Source: Reticulitermes lucifugus
Lineage: Eukaryota > Arthropoda > Insecta > Blattodea > Rhinotermitidae
Direction: 5' to 3'
Assembly: GCA_026260175.1 (NCBI GenBank)
Contig: JAKCWW010001177.1
Location: forward strand, 1-64,000
DNA length: 64,000 nt
The notes beneath the pieces were generated by a model, which saw nothing but the letters and a program-made list of their open reading frames with translations, was not told the DNA's origin and made no database searches. This document shows, one piece after another, positions 44,266 through 56,135 of the stretch. Both the position numbers and the translations under genes were made by a program. Numbering within the stretch: position 1 is the first letter of the stretch; every line of letters starts with the position of its first letter.

Positions 44266-44585
44266 AGAAAGTAAGGTGAGAAAAAAAGTAAGGTTAAAAA
44301 AAGGCAAAGTTCACCCTAGAACAGGCCATTAAGGCCCAGAGGGGGAGTAGAGGTATAGCTGTACTCTTTCTTTATTCTCGGCGCTAGATGGAGGTGGGTG
44401 GTCAACACCACGCCCCGGCCGCTTTACCCCCGTGGAAGGGACCCCGGTACCCATTGTAGAGGAGGCTGGATGGGCCCCAGAGCCGGTCTGGACGGGTACG
44501 GAAATCCTTGTCCCCACCGGCATTCGATCCCCTGGACCGTCCAACCCGTAGCGAGTCGCTATACCGACTATGCTATCCCGGCCCA
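44266..44585 (-). repeat. tRNA-derived SINE, main family, complete with target duplication
   Basis: A complete minus-strand copy. The A-box complement ends TATCCCGGCCCA at the right; the B-box complement is CATTCGATCCC (44521-44531); the body includes CACGCCCCGGCCGCTTTACC. Direct repeats CTTCAACCGAGA (44254-44265) and CTTCAACTGAGA (44586-44597) flank it, differing at one base. Confidence 0.88.
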
Positions 44586-44597
44586 CTTCAACTGAGA

Positions 44598-45240
44598 TAC
44601 GGGATTTTACTTAAGTCGTTCATGGTACTTGGCCACCAACATACTTGAACGACAGAGACCATAACAAGCACCGGAGGACCAGTGACGGCTACCTTTTCAG
44701 AGTTTTCAGCTAAGCCACGTGGATTTTGACAGCTGATAATTCAAGGCCCATCTCGACGAAATCTACCCGGCATTTCTATGGCAGTTCAAGAAGAACATCG
44801 TAACGGAGGATGGAGACGAAAGTTTAAATTCCCATCAGATTCCATTTTGTCCATGTTTTGAAGAGAAGAAGTTGTTGTTGTTGGCGTCGTCGTCGTAGTC
44901 GTCGTCGTATGTTGGAGCTTTTGTATTCCACATGACCGTATGAACTAAGGTATCCGGTAATAATGTTCTCGGTATCCTATTCAGGAGGAAGAAAGTGCAG
45001 TAAGTGCACGAGAAACTTGTTCGGTTAAAGAGTGCCTAAACTACGCGACATATTGAATTCCGAATTGATATAGGACCTACACAAGGTTTCAGTGTGTATT
45101 GTAGGGGCAATTTGTAATCACGACCGGTTGTAGCGCTCGTCGTATAATATGGGGAAAACGTGCAGTTCGTGTTTGTAAGAAAGGATATACATTTAAAATG
45201 TGTTTATTGATGTTCAATTTTATGCTGAGGATTCAAGTCT
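44598..45240. other. no gene; GTC/GTT trinucleotide tract
   Basis: A GTT/GTC microsatellite lies at about 44872-44915. Nothing else recognised. Confidence 0.4.
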
Positions 45241-45254
45241 TACGGGATGTGACG

Positions 45255-45400
45255 CTGTATCGTTGGCTGAATAGTTTCAGACGTTTTGAAGGCATTGCGT
45301 TCCTTCGAAACGTGAGAAACGCAGTGTCGTTGGGTGAATGGTTTCAGACGTTTTGAGGGCGATATTTTCCTCCGAAACGTCAAAAACCACTCACCCAGTG
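45255..45400. repeat. foldback element, family F
   Basis: GTTGGGTGAATGGTTTCAG then ACGTTTTGAGG pairs with CCTCCGAAACGT then CAAAAACCACTCACCC around a loop of about 10 nt. A diverged partial unit (45255-45315) precedes it in direct orientation. Confidence 0.75.
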
Positions 45401-45409
45401 ATCCATAGT

Positions 45410-48400
45410 CAGATCCCAGAAGACCTGAGTTCTCAGCAGTACCTGTGTGAGAATCTCAAATCTCGCAGTTTTGCGCTACTTATAACAGTGCATCAAAATT
45501 TATGAGACAGCGAAAGCGCGACAGCTGTTAACACAGTTTGTCTTACTGCAGTGATTTGTCGCTGATTGGCTGGCGCCACTATTAAATTAAATGTGTCGAC
45601 ATATTCTGATTTTGTTATAATCTGACAAAAATAACATCGTACACGAATTGAATGTGATATTTCTTTATAAGGGAGACATAATGTGTTCCCTGTGAGGTAC
45701 GAGCTGAGGCTGAAGAAACTGTTGACAGTCTCAAAATAACAACGGGGTGTTCACTGTGAGGAACAGGCTGAGACAGAAGAACCACTTGACGATCAAACAT
45801 AAGACTCTGTAACACCCGAGCATCATCGACTGTAAATTTATTGCTAACATACGGAGAAAACCTGCAGAGACGATAACGGAACGAAAGCGCCAGAATTGTC
45901 ACTCACTGTGGATATTTCCTAACTTGTTTTATTTTGTGAATATCTTACTGCTTATGTAGGGAATACGTATACCTTAAATTTGACATAACCTCAAAATTTA
46001 GCATCGCCGCCACGTTTTGTAATTGTTGCCGTACGAACAGCTTGTCATTAAGCAGGGCGTGGATGTGTTTTGTGGCAGCTTGATGAGTTCGTAAAGCTAC
46101 CTGTTCTTTTCAGTTAATAAAAGGCGGCTAAAATATGTATCTAGCAATAAGCTGTTTTGTATTCATGCAACGAAAAGAATGGCTGTATGTGCTGGACGTT
46201 TTTCATCAGCATACGTTGAACACGAGTTAGGCACATAAACTTTAATCTTCTTTAGGTGGTGCAGATTGAAGTAACAATCTCGAGAATACGTAGTCAAATT
46301 ATATGACACACTATATGATGCAGGAAAATATAAAACATAGTTATTTACATAATTGCAAGCTTCTCGAATACGATTCTACTACCTAGAGTCTCCAGAAGCT
46401 GAACTTACAGGATCAGCTTTACGATGCGATGACGACAAACATGGTTTGCTTGACGTAGGCGTGTATCCACGTAACATCTAACGTAAGCTAATGGCAAATT
46501 TCATCTATTGTTAGATAGTTAGTAGTCCCAGCGTAAGTACAATGTCAAGCAAATGGAAGTTAACCAAGTATTTCGTGTTTGTGAAGTGGGATATGTTGTA
46601 GAAATTTAAAAATAGGCCTATATCCAAGTGACACGTCAGTATTATGGAAACCAATGTCATTAACATTGCATGCGTGTCTTTGACGTATATCCAGCAACGA
46701 AGAGAAGGAAAAGGAACTCGACGTCTCTGATGGTTACTGAACATCATGCTTGCAGTTGGGCGTGGCTGTAATTATTTAACGACGTTGTATTAGCTGTATT
46801 CAAATATACGACAGTACTGAATAAAGAATTGCACCCACGAAGAACTTACGGACAAATATATAAGTGTTCCGCATAGGTTGTGCCAAACCTCAGGATGTTA
46901 TTATATTAGCCATTCTTAGTAAAAAAATGCTGTAACGATATATGCCTGTTTGTCAACCGTTACATCGCTACCAGCATTTTAATATTTCAAGATACTCTAC
47001 GATACTGTGCTGTGTCAGTGCGTATGAACCACCTTCACGCTTACTGCCACACTGGCAAATACTGCTCCTTCATACTGTCATATATGACCACTGTGTACGT
47101 AAATATGACGAATTTCGTGTAACAAAATGTGATACGTGCCCTCAAAGTTTCTCAGTTCTTCGTAGCTTCCAATCCCATAGAAGTTTTAGGGTAAACGAGA
47201 AGTAAATGTTTACATAAGATGGCTGACCTCTCCGACCTGTAACAAGATTAGCCCGTTTCATGATAGGCTGTTGATGCTTTATCAATGTCAAAGGGACGAA
47301 CGTGCTGTGCGAGACTGGTGTGAAGCTATGACGTCATCATAACGTAATGGTCCGAGTGCCAAGATCCTGGTGGGAATGACGTAAGTATTGACGAATAGCA
47401 TTGCACGACCACTCACAATACTCCTTATCATGTATAGTGTCACGCAACACCTTTTCCAATCTCTACATAAGCCTATGAATCTGGAACACAACCGGGCATT
47501 CCGGTAATTCTCCTCTTGGACACATCTTGTCACAGTTATCACATTGTAATATATTCAATATAATACATCATATTACTGTAACAAAACATCAACAAGTAGA
47601 TTTGGAAGTCATTACTGCAAGTGTCCTAACGGATCCATCAATCAGACTGCGCTCGGTCTACAAGAGGATCTCGCCACCAGCTCCCGTGGTGTCCTTAGGT
47701 CTCTCGCACCTTGACTGCTTCTTGTGTGGGCTCATTAACGACTTGGACTATCGGAAAAAGTCGCGGGCTAGAGAAGAGCTCTCATAGCGGATCATGGAGT
47801 CGGCTGACTGCGTAAAGGGAAATGGTTAAATTATCAGAAAGGCAACAATTATCTTTGAGACACGCAGAATTGTGCCTACAGAACGGTGGCGGTCATTTTG
47901 AACAGTAAGCAATGCAACATAATTGAAATTTGATGTTGTTTGATATTATCTAATGAGAACTGTTGTAACATAACTAACTCGTTAATATAGCTAAATTTGT
48001 GCCTCCTGTGTGGTATTATCTGACACCTGATTTTATTTTGACGTACATGCAGTAGTTAGTCTTGATTGCTGCCTCCCCCCTCCTCTTTTGTAATTGGACA
48101 CAAGTTACACAGAAGGTTAAGTCTTAATGGATAGCTTTCTTTTGTGGTATTACCTGACACATAACTTTCTTTTATTTGTGCAGTGTGAAAACTATGTATT
48201 TTCAAATGTTCTGTTACAGACATGTGCGAATATTTAGATTCTCGTAGCAATGTAACGGTTGATAATCGGACATGTTGACATAGCATTCTTTACTCAAAAT
48301 GACACTTATTAACATTGAGAAGTTGACACCGCTTTTGCGTAACTGCTGTGTTTATGTATGTGTTTTGTGTTGGTGTGTGTGCGTGCGTGAGGGGCGTTCT

Positions 48401-48530
48401 TAATACAATTCTGTTCAGAATATCATTCTCTATCTTACTGTGATATTAAGTGATTTGTTAAATTGCAAAAATGGAAATGTACCCGTTATTTTGTATGGAA
48501 GTGAAAACTTGTTTTTCCACACAAAAGACT
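45410..48530. other. mostly unrecognised
   Basis: Two imperfect direct repeats of about 70 bp (GTGTTCCCTGTGAGG... at 45681 and GTGTTCACTGTGAGG... at 45747) lie here, and a zinc-finger-like frame at 46942-47205 is described separately. Otherwise nothing is recognised. Confidence 0.3.
46942..47205 (+). other. open frame with a single C2H2-like zinc finger
   Basis: An 87-codon frame whose last 28 residues contain KCDTCPQSFSVLRSFQSHRS, then FRVNEK and a stop. Spacing is C-x2-C-x12-H, and the second His position is Arg. The 'xxNEK' after it recalls the TGEK linker of tandem C2H2 fingers. It may be an exon or a relic of a zinc-finger gene; a chance match is also possible. No splice evidence was found. 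Confidence 0.3.
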
Positions 48531-48537
48531 GGGCAAG

Positions 48538-48700
48538 TTGGCTGAGGCGTTAACGGCCAGGATATCAACTTTCCTGACTGAAATTTTCTCGTTTTCCTCA
48601 GTCCTTTCAGACACATTCCGAGATAGACACTAAATTAGGCTACAACCTTTTCCACGTTCTTTCCAAGCAGTTCACAGTTGTCATACCATTCGAGAGTGTT
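48538..48700 (+). repeat. tRNA-derived SINE, third type
   Basis: The head GGGCAAGTTGGCTGAGGCG has an A box. After the head the text TTTCCTCAGTCCTTTCAGA, CACATTCCGAGATAGACACT and TAGGCTACAACC follows a known arthropod SINE body ('CCTCATTCCxTCCAGACAAATGCCGGGATGG...GGCCACGACC'). Confidence 0.5.
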
Positions 48701-48744
48701 GAGTTAGTAACAGCGCCGTTTAGTAAAGTTCAAACAAATAAATG

Positions 48745-49190
48745 TCTGCTCACTGTAAGGGAAGAGCAAAGATTGAGGGCGTTTGAGAACGATACTGGAA
48801 AACGTTTGGACCCAAGAACGGGAAAGTGAATTGAGAATGAAGACTACAGCACAGTGAAGAGCTTCATAATTTGTATTCTTCGCTGGGCATTATTAGGGTG
48901 ATCACTGAAGGAAGAAAAGGTGTGCAAGGCAGGGTTTAGATGAGAAATGCACATAAGTTTTCGTTGGAAAACCTGAAATACATCACTTTGTTGATCTCAA
49001 GGAATGTGGGAGAATTGTATTAAAATTAATCTTAAAGAAAGGGAGTATGATCCGATCTCAGGATGTGGCCCAGTGAAGCTCTTGTGAGCTTGGTAATGAT
49101 ACTGAGGTATTCCTTGGTGTGCGAGGTATTTCTTGAATGAGTATGCGAGTGTCAGCTTCTTAATAAGACCTCTGCTGCATGGTGTTAGTT
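48745..49190 (+). pseudogene. LINE 3' end fragment
   Basis: At DNA level: REEQRLRAFENDTGKR, 'EELHNLYSSLGIIRVI', 'GKVCKAGFR', 'WENCIKINLKE', a 'DPISGCGPV' block and CAGCTTCTTAATAAGACCTC. This is the same C-terminal region as 41840-42300, independently decayed. Confidence 0.68.
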
Positions 49191-49419
49191 AATATAATCT
49201 GCTCGGGTTTAGAAGTACGCGTTGAGAAACTCCATGAGCAATGGTGATATGGGAGGAAGAAATGAAGAGTCAAGTGAATATTGTGACCAAATTCACAGCA
49301 TGAAATAACATCTACTACGAAGCGAATTTTTTGTGCGGTTTTTAATTTAAACTTGTCAGTTTACCCAAATAAATGCTTATATGGGATATGGAGGTAAATT
49401 TCCAGTCTTTCTAGACTTT

Positions 49420-49615
49420 GGACGTTGAGTGATGGACGTCACCCTTCGGCCGCTTTGCACTCAGGGACGGAACCGTCAGCCTGTGTGCGTTGAATGCTTG
49501 CGTTTGAAGTTTATCTGGACTTTGCGACGGAATGAAAATGTTAGTGCATTAGCTGGGATCTGAATACAGGTTATTCGGTCGGTGTCCTGTCGCTTTGCTG
49601 ACTGATTATCTCACC
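49420..49615 (-). repeat. tRNA-derived SINE, badly decayed
   Basis: On plus, GACGTCACCCTTCGGCCGCTT, then a B-box complement like GGGATCTGAATA and an A-box complement GCTTTGCTGACTGATTATCT, keep the order of the main family. Confidence 0.5.
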
Positions 49616-50380
49616 TCACGTTTTACAGGTAATAAATAGTGTTGCATCTTGCATCATGCATCACTACTTCACTCAGATCGTTTCGCGCGACAGTAGGTAG
49701 CGTAATGCTCGCCTCTATTCTGATTTTCCGTGATTTGTGTTCCACGCGTTTGAGTTCAGTGTTTTGCAGTTAATACTGCGTTTTCACTCACCATGTGAAA
49801 ACAATGTGCTGGGATTGTTTTCCTTCTGTTCACAGAAACGTGTCAGTTCTAGCAAGCATGTTGTTTATTGCACTTGAAATTTTATAAGTTAAGCAAGCCG
49901 ACGAGAAGTGACTGGTGACAGTTGTCAAGTAAAATAATGCCACTATAGGTGGCTCCTTTTAGGAAGGAGAGAGTAACGCACCGTACTACATGTGTTTCTG
50001 CTGATAAACTTTGGACCAATCCGATGAAATTAAGTTAGTTAAGAAAATCATGAAACTGAATTTCACACCAAGCCACCAATAACAGTACTAACGTTTGGAC
50101 TGTGCCAGTATTTGGAGTGAATAAATGTCAATGTCATTCAAATTTTTCATCGTGACGCTTCCTTGAAGAACAAACTTCTTTTGTTAGGATGATTTTTGCA
50201 GAATTTAAAGAAGCAGTCAATCAAGAGACGACACCAACTCAACACCCAAGTCTTCGACTTGATGCCGTTAACTGATCGTTGAAATTAGGCCCAGAAACCT
50301 TCACGCTGAGCACCAGGACAGTGATTGTCGGTTTATAATTTTTCTAAGCGAGTACATGAAATATTTTACAGCGTGAGGGA
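49615..50380. other. no recognised feature
   Basis: Nothing recognised. Confidence 0.3.
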
Positions 50381-50382
50381 GC

Positions 50383-50640
50383 CGTAATAGCTTAGTCGGT
50401 GTAGTGACTAGGCTATGGGGTGGGCGATTGGTGGTTCGGTTCCCGCCAGGGGCAAGAGGCTTTTCTCTTCTTCAGAACATTCAGATCGGCTCTCTGGCTC
50501 ACCCTGCTCTTTTTATTCAAAGGTTACCCGGGGTAGAGCGCCCGGGGAGTGAAGGTGACTACTCTGCTCCATCTAGTGCCGAGATTAAGAATGAGTGGAA
50601 CTCTACCTGTAACCCCCCCCCCTACGCCCATGCTTAAATG
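50383..50640 (+). repeat. tRNA-derived SINE, main family
   Basis: A box TAATAGCTTAGTCGGTGTAG and B box GTTCGGTTCCC, then GCTCTCTGGCTCACCCTGC, GGTAGAGCGCCCGGGG, GACTACTCTGCTCCATCTAG, and AATGAGTGGAACTCTACCTG. A nine-base C run replaces the usual CTCCCCC. Confidence 0.82.
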
Positions 50641-52860
50641 GCTTGCACAGAGACAGACACTGTCTTTCAGCTTAAAGCCATAGTTGTCAGTATTTATGTT
50701 ACACTGAGTTTCTGTTACTGACCATTTTTACCAATAATAGTAGTATGAGAGTCAGTACGCTGGTGGTGGCAGAAGAGTGAAGCGGAGCATGCACCGCCAT
50801 GTTACCGCTACTTCCCCTTATGATGTGTCGGGAAAAAAATGACAACATGAAATTGCCTAGCCGTGTTTTTTTTATGTTGACTTTCCAGCTATAGAGTTTT
50901 AGACTAAAGACTAACCAGAAACAAATGTATACAGTCAATCGCACACTCAAAGAATACAAAATAATTCACTGGTCTTTACAGTACATTGATTAAAATAATC
51001 CCGGAATCGCCGAATTTTTTGGATGACGGTTAACTAAGAGATGTTTGTAATTGCAACGGGTTCTGTATCAAAATAAAAAAAGGGAAGATGAGAATTAAAA
51101 TCATTGAAAGACGAATGGTCTTACACTACTTGTTCTTAAATCGAGGTACTTTCCTAAACACTGTTTGACGCATTTAATCACAACCAAAAGCAATAAAATG
51201 TCTCTATTTTAGGAAATGTCACGCTAAGTCTGAGCAGCCGCTGAAGAGGTATTTAAAACGCCTCGGCACTGAAGACAGATTCTCTTCGTAGAGTGAAAAT
51301 TAGCACATGATTTCAGTCATTAGCGAACAATTAATATATTACTACGAATACTTCAGTATTGTCGCAGACACCCGAAAACTGTTCTAAGGACATCAAAGTG
51401 ACCGCGAACTTACGGTTGGCGATCACTGCATAAATGCAGTAGGCTATGTAGTTGCTGTCCACTAAGTGTACGTCCGTTTTGTATAAGGGTTATAAGTAAC
51501 AGATATTTTCAAATGATAATCTAAATAACAGATGTACTCTTACAAAGCCGCGAAAGAAGAGTTGTCAGCGCTGGCAAAAACGATCCGCTTGCGTCTGCTT
51601 TCGTCCTCTGTTCAGCAGTGTTCCCCTTTATTGATCTCACAGATGGCCGTGTATGATGTAACACCAGCTGCTAAGTTGGCGACAGTGCAGTCGCGTGCAT
51701 AGTTCTGAGTCTTAGTTCTTCTGTGAAAACATTTACCAAATGGAACTGTGGTATTTGTTTTGTGTTTGGGTTGTCGATGATAAAATGTTGCAGAAATGTC
51801 AGTGGTTTCGCCGGAGTTGTTACTAGCAATGTCACAGGAGTCAGTTTGTGTTTGAGAAAGCAAGACTACAGGCGCTTTGGATGAGCTGTTGTTTAACCCT
51901 GTTGTTTTTGTTGTCGACCACAAAGTCGGGAGTGTCGAGAGTGTGAACGTCCTGGTTCATGTCCATGTTGTGCCTTTCCATGAGCCACACTCTATTTTGA
52001 TACTGGCATCGTCTTGAAATTCCGACCTCAGCAAATTAGGCGATCTGCAGCAAGTGAAGTGTTCTTATTTAGTGTATATGTTTTAAGAATCACTTATTTT
52101 TTAAGTATATTTCGTAGTTTTATACAAATTATCTTAGGCCTAGTGAAGTCAGGGCATCAGGTACCATCCTCAGGGGCTGTAAAGGATCCTTTTTGGCTTC
52201 TTTTATTAACACATCTAAAAAACAGTATATGGGACGAATGAGTTAAACACAGCTGTATTATTGCCACACTGCAAGTCGAATTATTTCTTCAGCACCGTTA
52301 CTATTTCGTAAAATAATTAACTCTAATAAATAAACTTCAGATTTAGATGCAAGGTCAGGAATTCCTCTCTGTTTGTGCAGTTTATAGTTATCGTTATCAG
52401 ATGTGCCTTTCATTACACCATCTTACTTTCCATCCGTAGTATGTGTCTGGCACTAATTGTCCAGCGTCTTTCACACGCCATAAAAAGCGAACGTTCCTAC
52501 TGTAAGATTCCTCAGGGTCATCAGTCCACTACAATGAAGACTGTGATTATAGTATGACATAAAAATATTTTAGATTTTAGCTCGCAAATTTTCTGTCGGG
52601 TTCTTCATTCTCTGTGCTGAAAGTTGTGAGGTGTGTGCAAATTGCGTGTGAAAAAAGCTAGTAGAAATACGGAAGCAGTCAGTAAGTTCTCAGGGAAGTG
52701 ACCCTGAGTTTGTATTTTGAAACAGTCAAGAGATTATGTTGATGACCATGGAAATTCAAGGAGATTCTGTGAGCGGACTTGTGAGTGCTTGGAGTAAGTA
52801 ACAGTAGTAGATAAACATACATACCACTTTATATACTTTTATGTAATTAAGTTGTTGGTG
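50640..52860. other. no gene recognised; one 103-codon minus frame
   Basis: The minus frame 51612-51923 (ending ICEINKGEHC) is Ser/Thr/Asn/Gln-rich and open, with no recognised domain. It may be a transposon relic. Confidence 0.3.
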
Positions 52861-52865
52861 CTAGG

Positions 52866-53035
52866 GTCTTTCTTGAGAAGGTAATGGTTACTCTGCTGGT
52901 CAAGAAATCCCTTGTTACTTTAAGGAACCTGAAGGTTAATTAGATTGTTCGCAGAAGACAGCCATTGGACCATATCGTGAGGCACTTCAGGCCACTCCTC
53001 ATCTTCACAGACCGTTTCGATTAACATCCATTTTG
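52866..53035 (-). pseudogene. LINE 3' tail fragment, minus strand
   Basis: The minus strand reads DMVQWLSSANNLINLQVP, then 'FLDQ...LLKKDP' over a segment whose plus text is GGTCTTTCTTGAGAAGGTAA. It matches the LINE tail 'DRDxWRALVNTVMNLRVP...FLTS...SFSRRTLLH'. Confidence 0.5.
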
Positions 53036-53039
53036 ATAT

Positions 53040-53820
53040 TACGCCTACATGCATACCTGTGTCTCCCACGCGGCCTCTTCCCTTTAGCTGTTTACACGTA
53101 CATCAAAATGTAGTTACAGATTTCCCGTTTTGTCCATGTCTCCTGATGTACATTTTCATTCATTTAATTGCCATGTGAGTATTAGACGGAAAAGCTCTAC
53201 AATTTGCTTTTATAATCTTAACTATAATATATGTATGCACATAAGACAGAATATAAGTACCTTCATAAAAGTTCTCAGGGAATGAGTCTGAAAAACTAAA
53301 GCTTTTAGACTTGCATCTAAGACTTCGCCTTCATGTGGCTTTTGAAGGGTTAGTGAAGGCAGCACTGAGCATGTGTATAATCCAGAAAATTTCAGATTTT
53401 CTTTAAAAAAGGATTAATTACGGGTAATCAAAGATCGGTTTAATTTTTGTAAATAGTGCTGTTAGGATCATGATAAAATAACATTGAACTGTGACATTGT
53501 TTGTTACACACCACAAAGCTTTTGTACGGGTTTCACTCATTTTCCTAAGTCATTGTTGCGTATAAATATATTGTAGTTTCTTGTCTATGTTTTTTTACTT
53601 TACTTCGCATTAATAATAACGATAATAGGAAACAACTGAAAATAAAATCAGGACAGCATGAGATTTAGATGTATACAGGCTAAAGAGGATAAACCATATG
53701 AAATGATTGGCTGTTGAAAGAATATGGAAGTAGATTATACAATTTAACCTTCTGGTATACCGAGGAAAGCTGTGAAAAACATCAAATGAATAGGCCTATG
53801 TCAATTAGGAACAGGCTTGA
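53040..53820. other. no recognised feature
   Basis: Nothing recognised. Confidence 0.3.
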
Positions 53821-53827
53821 TTCTCTG

Positions 53828-54040
53828 TACCGGGGGTGACAAACCCTTTTTCAACCCCATGCCAAATTGTTACCAAAAGTTACTTACCAGTCAGAAGTTG
53901 TGCCAGACGAAATGGATGCTTCCAGCAGTCAACTTGTATGCTGGAATTGCCGCTGTGTGTATTTGCACAATTCTCCAATTCTCGGCTTGTACATACACGT
54001 AGTTATTTTGAGAGCTGCACAATCAGCACAGTTTTTATCT
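53828..54040. mobile_element. hAT-like MITE fragment (tentative)
   Basis: ACCGGGGGTGACAAACCCTTT and TTCAACCCCATGCC at the left resemble the 'CAGGGGTGGCAAACCTTTTTxxACCC' end of hAT MITEs. The other end is unclear. The 162-codon plus frame starting here (53836-54324) is not recognised and probably not a gene. Confidence 0.35.
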
Positions 54041-54324
54041 TTAAAGCGTCCCCGAGGTCACATTTCATATATTCATTGCTGAGAACAGCTGTTCGCACGA
54101 ATATGTTGATCCGAAGAATGACACTGCTAGCGCTAATTTTGTCATCGTCTGAAAACAATTTGACAGTGTCTTCCACACTTTTAAAATTGGGGTTTTATTG
54201 CTTTTATTATGTTCTGTCTTTCGAATATGCTCCGAAATTTCGAGTCTTTAACTCAATACATTTAGCTGCGCGAACCTTGGTTGAGATTTTTCGTAAATAT
54301 AAATCTTTGGTGTCTAAGTTTTGA

Positions 54325-55550
54325 AAATGATTAAATCCGCCTTGGAATTCTCCTATTAAAAGATGAGTTACATTTGAAATGTGTTACATTATAACATTTT
54401 CTTCAAGAACACTCGGCACGCATGCCATGCTGTAACTGTGGTGAAATTTTCATCAGATCGAAATAAAACAGCATGTACGTTGTTTCCACACATTCACCAA
54501 TACAATGACCGACTACTAACGTGACGTGATTATGGTTGAGGTTTTTGCTTCGTATTAAATTTAATTAAATATTAGTTATTAATTAAATTTAATTTGTTTG
54601 TGTTAAGAGTGTTGACTCAATGAAGAATAAAACACGTGAAATGATGAAACAGCGTGTATTAACACGTTTGCAACAATGAAGATATAAAGATTTACCCTAC
54701 AATTTACTACTTTCTGACACGTCTTTCTTTTTTCTTGTATGTGCGAAGGTAATGAAGATAATTTATTCTTATTTCATGCTAATTAAAATAACATTTCGGA
54801 GCAATGCGGTATTTAATTCCTGATGATTTTTTCTTACTAACAATATTATTTGAATACGGCTTTCTTTAAGGTCCGTTACTGTCCCTGACATTTTACCCTG
54901 TGTTTTTTGTTATTCTTAAAACAACAGTCAGTACGCTAGGTGCGTTGGGGTTGACAGATTTGTTTAGATGATCCGCACTCATACAAATGATTTTTACAAC
55001 TTAATAGTTATTAATGTTTGATGAATTTCAGTGCGAAAACTTGAATGCGCTCATATATTTGTATGTGAATTACAAGTGCCAGCCAAAATTTTGTCGGTTC
55101 ACAACTTAGCACCGGTGCCAGTGGTTTGCCACCATTGGGATACACTGTCAAATGAAAAATAGCAACAAGAAGAATACGAGAAGAAGAAGGTTTAACGTGG
55201 CTCTCCTTCGGGTATTCAGATAATTATGCGTTCTAACTAGATGAGGCGTCAGTACTGCGAATAGGCAGACGGACGGACGACACAACTTGAATGCATATTT
55301 TTGTTGTGTTTACAAACGTACCTTCAAATATATAAGACAATAAAACAGACAGAAAGAATTGATAATCGCGTTATTTGTCATTGACGACAATTGTTATGGT
55401 CTGGTAGAAGGTGATGGCAAAAACTGAGGAGGTAGGTCTAGAAATTGGGCTGTCATGCCTCCGCCGCCGCCGTCGTCGTCGTCGTATTAGAAGTAGTATT
55501 TTAGACAATGGTATTTTTAATCTGTGATAGAAGTTGATGACAGACGGAGC
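54325..55550. other. no recognised feature
   Basis: An imperfect AAATTTAATTAAAT palindrome lies near 54560-54590 and a CCG/GTC trinucleotide tract at about 55458-55485. No gene is seen. Confidence 0.35.
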
Positions 55551-55554
55551 TTGG

Positions 55555-55905
55555 CGTTTTTGCACTGGACGGATTTCGGTGAAATTTGATATTGGGGACT
55601 TTACGAAAACCTGTCGAGAAAACCCAAATTTCGTTAAAACCGGGCAATAATATTGGGCACCCTACATGAAGGCGTAGGTACGTTCTATTGTTCCTGGCAA
55701 CATTAACTCTCCCTAAAACTCTCTCTTGGACTGAAATGGCATCAGGCCCTTAGCCCGTCTATTCGTCTGTCTGTCTGTCCGTCCGTTCACTTTCCGGATG
55801 TATCAACGCGGGCTTGCACTGGAGGTACTTCCTCGACTGAAATGGCAACAGGCCGTTGGGATAGCCAGGGAGGTATAAACATTACATGATACGTACATTG
55901 CGTGT
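55555..55905 (+). repeat. dispersed repeat family R, degraded copy
   Basis: TGGACGGATTTCGGTGAAAT, GATATTGGGGACTTTACGAAA, CAAATTTCGTTAAAACC and CACCCTACATGAAGGCGTA, then a second start TCTGTCTGTCTGTCCGTCCG, follow family R. A reversed AACGTACCTT at 55315-55324 may be another edge. Confidence 0.55.
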
Positions 55906-56087
55906 CTTGTTATATTTGCCCGAATTTGAGACACTAGATATTTGTGCACTGTAGAACTAAACATTAACTAATTTTATTCTACAGACCATACAGACACTTT
56001 ATTCTGAGCAAAGGTGTATGAAGGTAAATGAAAGAGCATTTCAGTTGACACATTTTATTTATTAAAAGTTAAGGGGGATACAGGTTT

Positions 56088-56135
56088 CAGGTTTGTGTCG
56101 AAACCATCATCTGACCAAACAGAAGAGTATTAAGA
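56088..56135 (-). repeat. degenerate hammerhead-like hairpin
   Basis: On minus, CAGATGA, T, a GGTTT...AAACC hairpin, TGAAACCTG. The first box has one substitution (CAGATGA). Confidence 0.35.

Noticed and set aside
53836-54324. 162-codon plus-strand frame
   Set aside because: It starts in a probable hAT-like MITE end, overlaps other open frames, and shows no domain or splice evidence.
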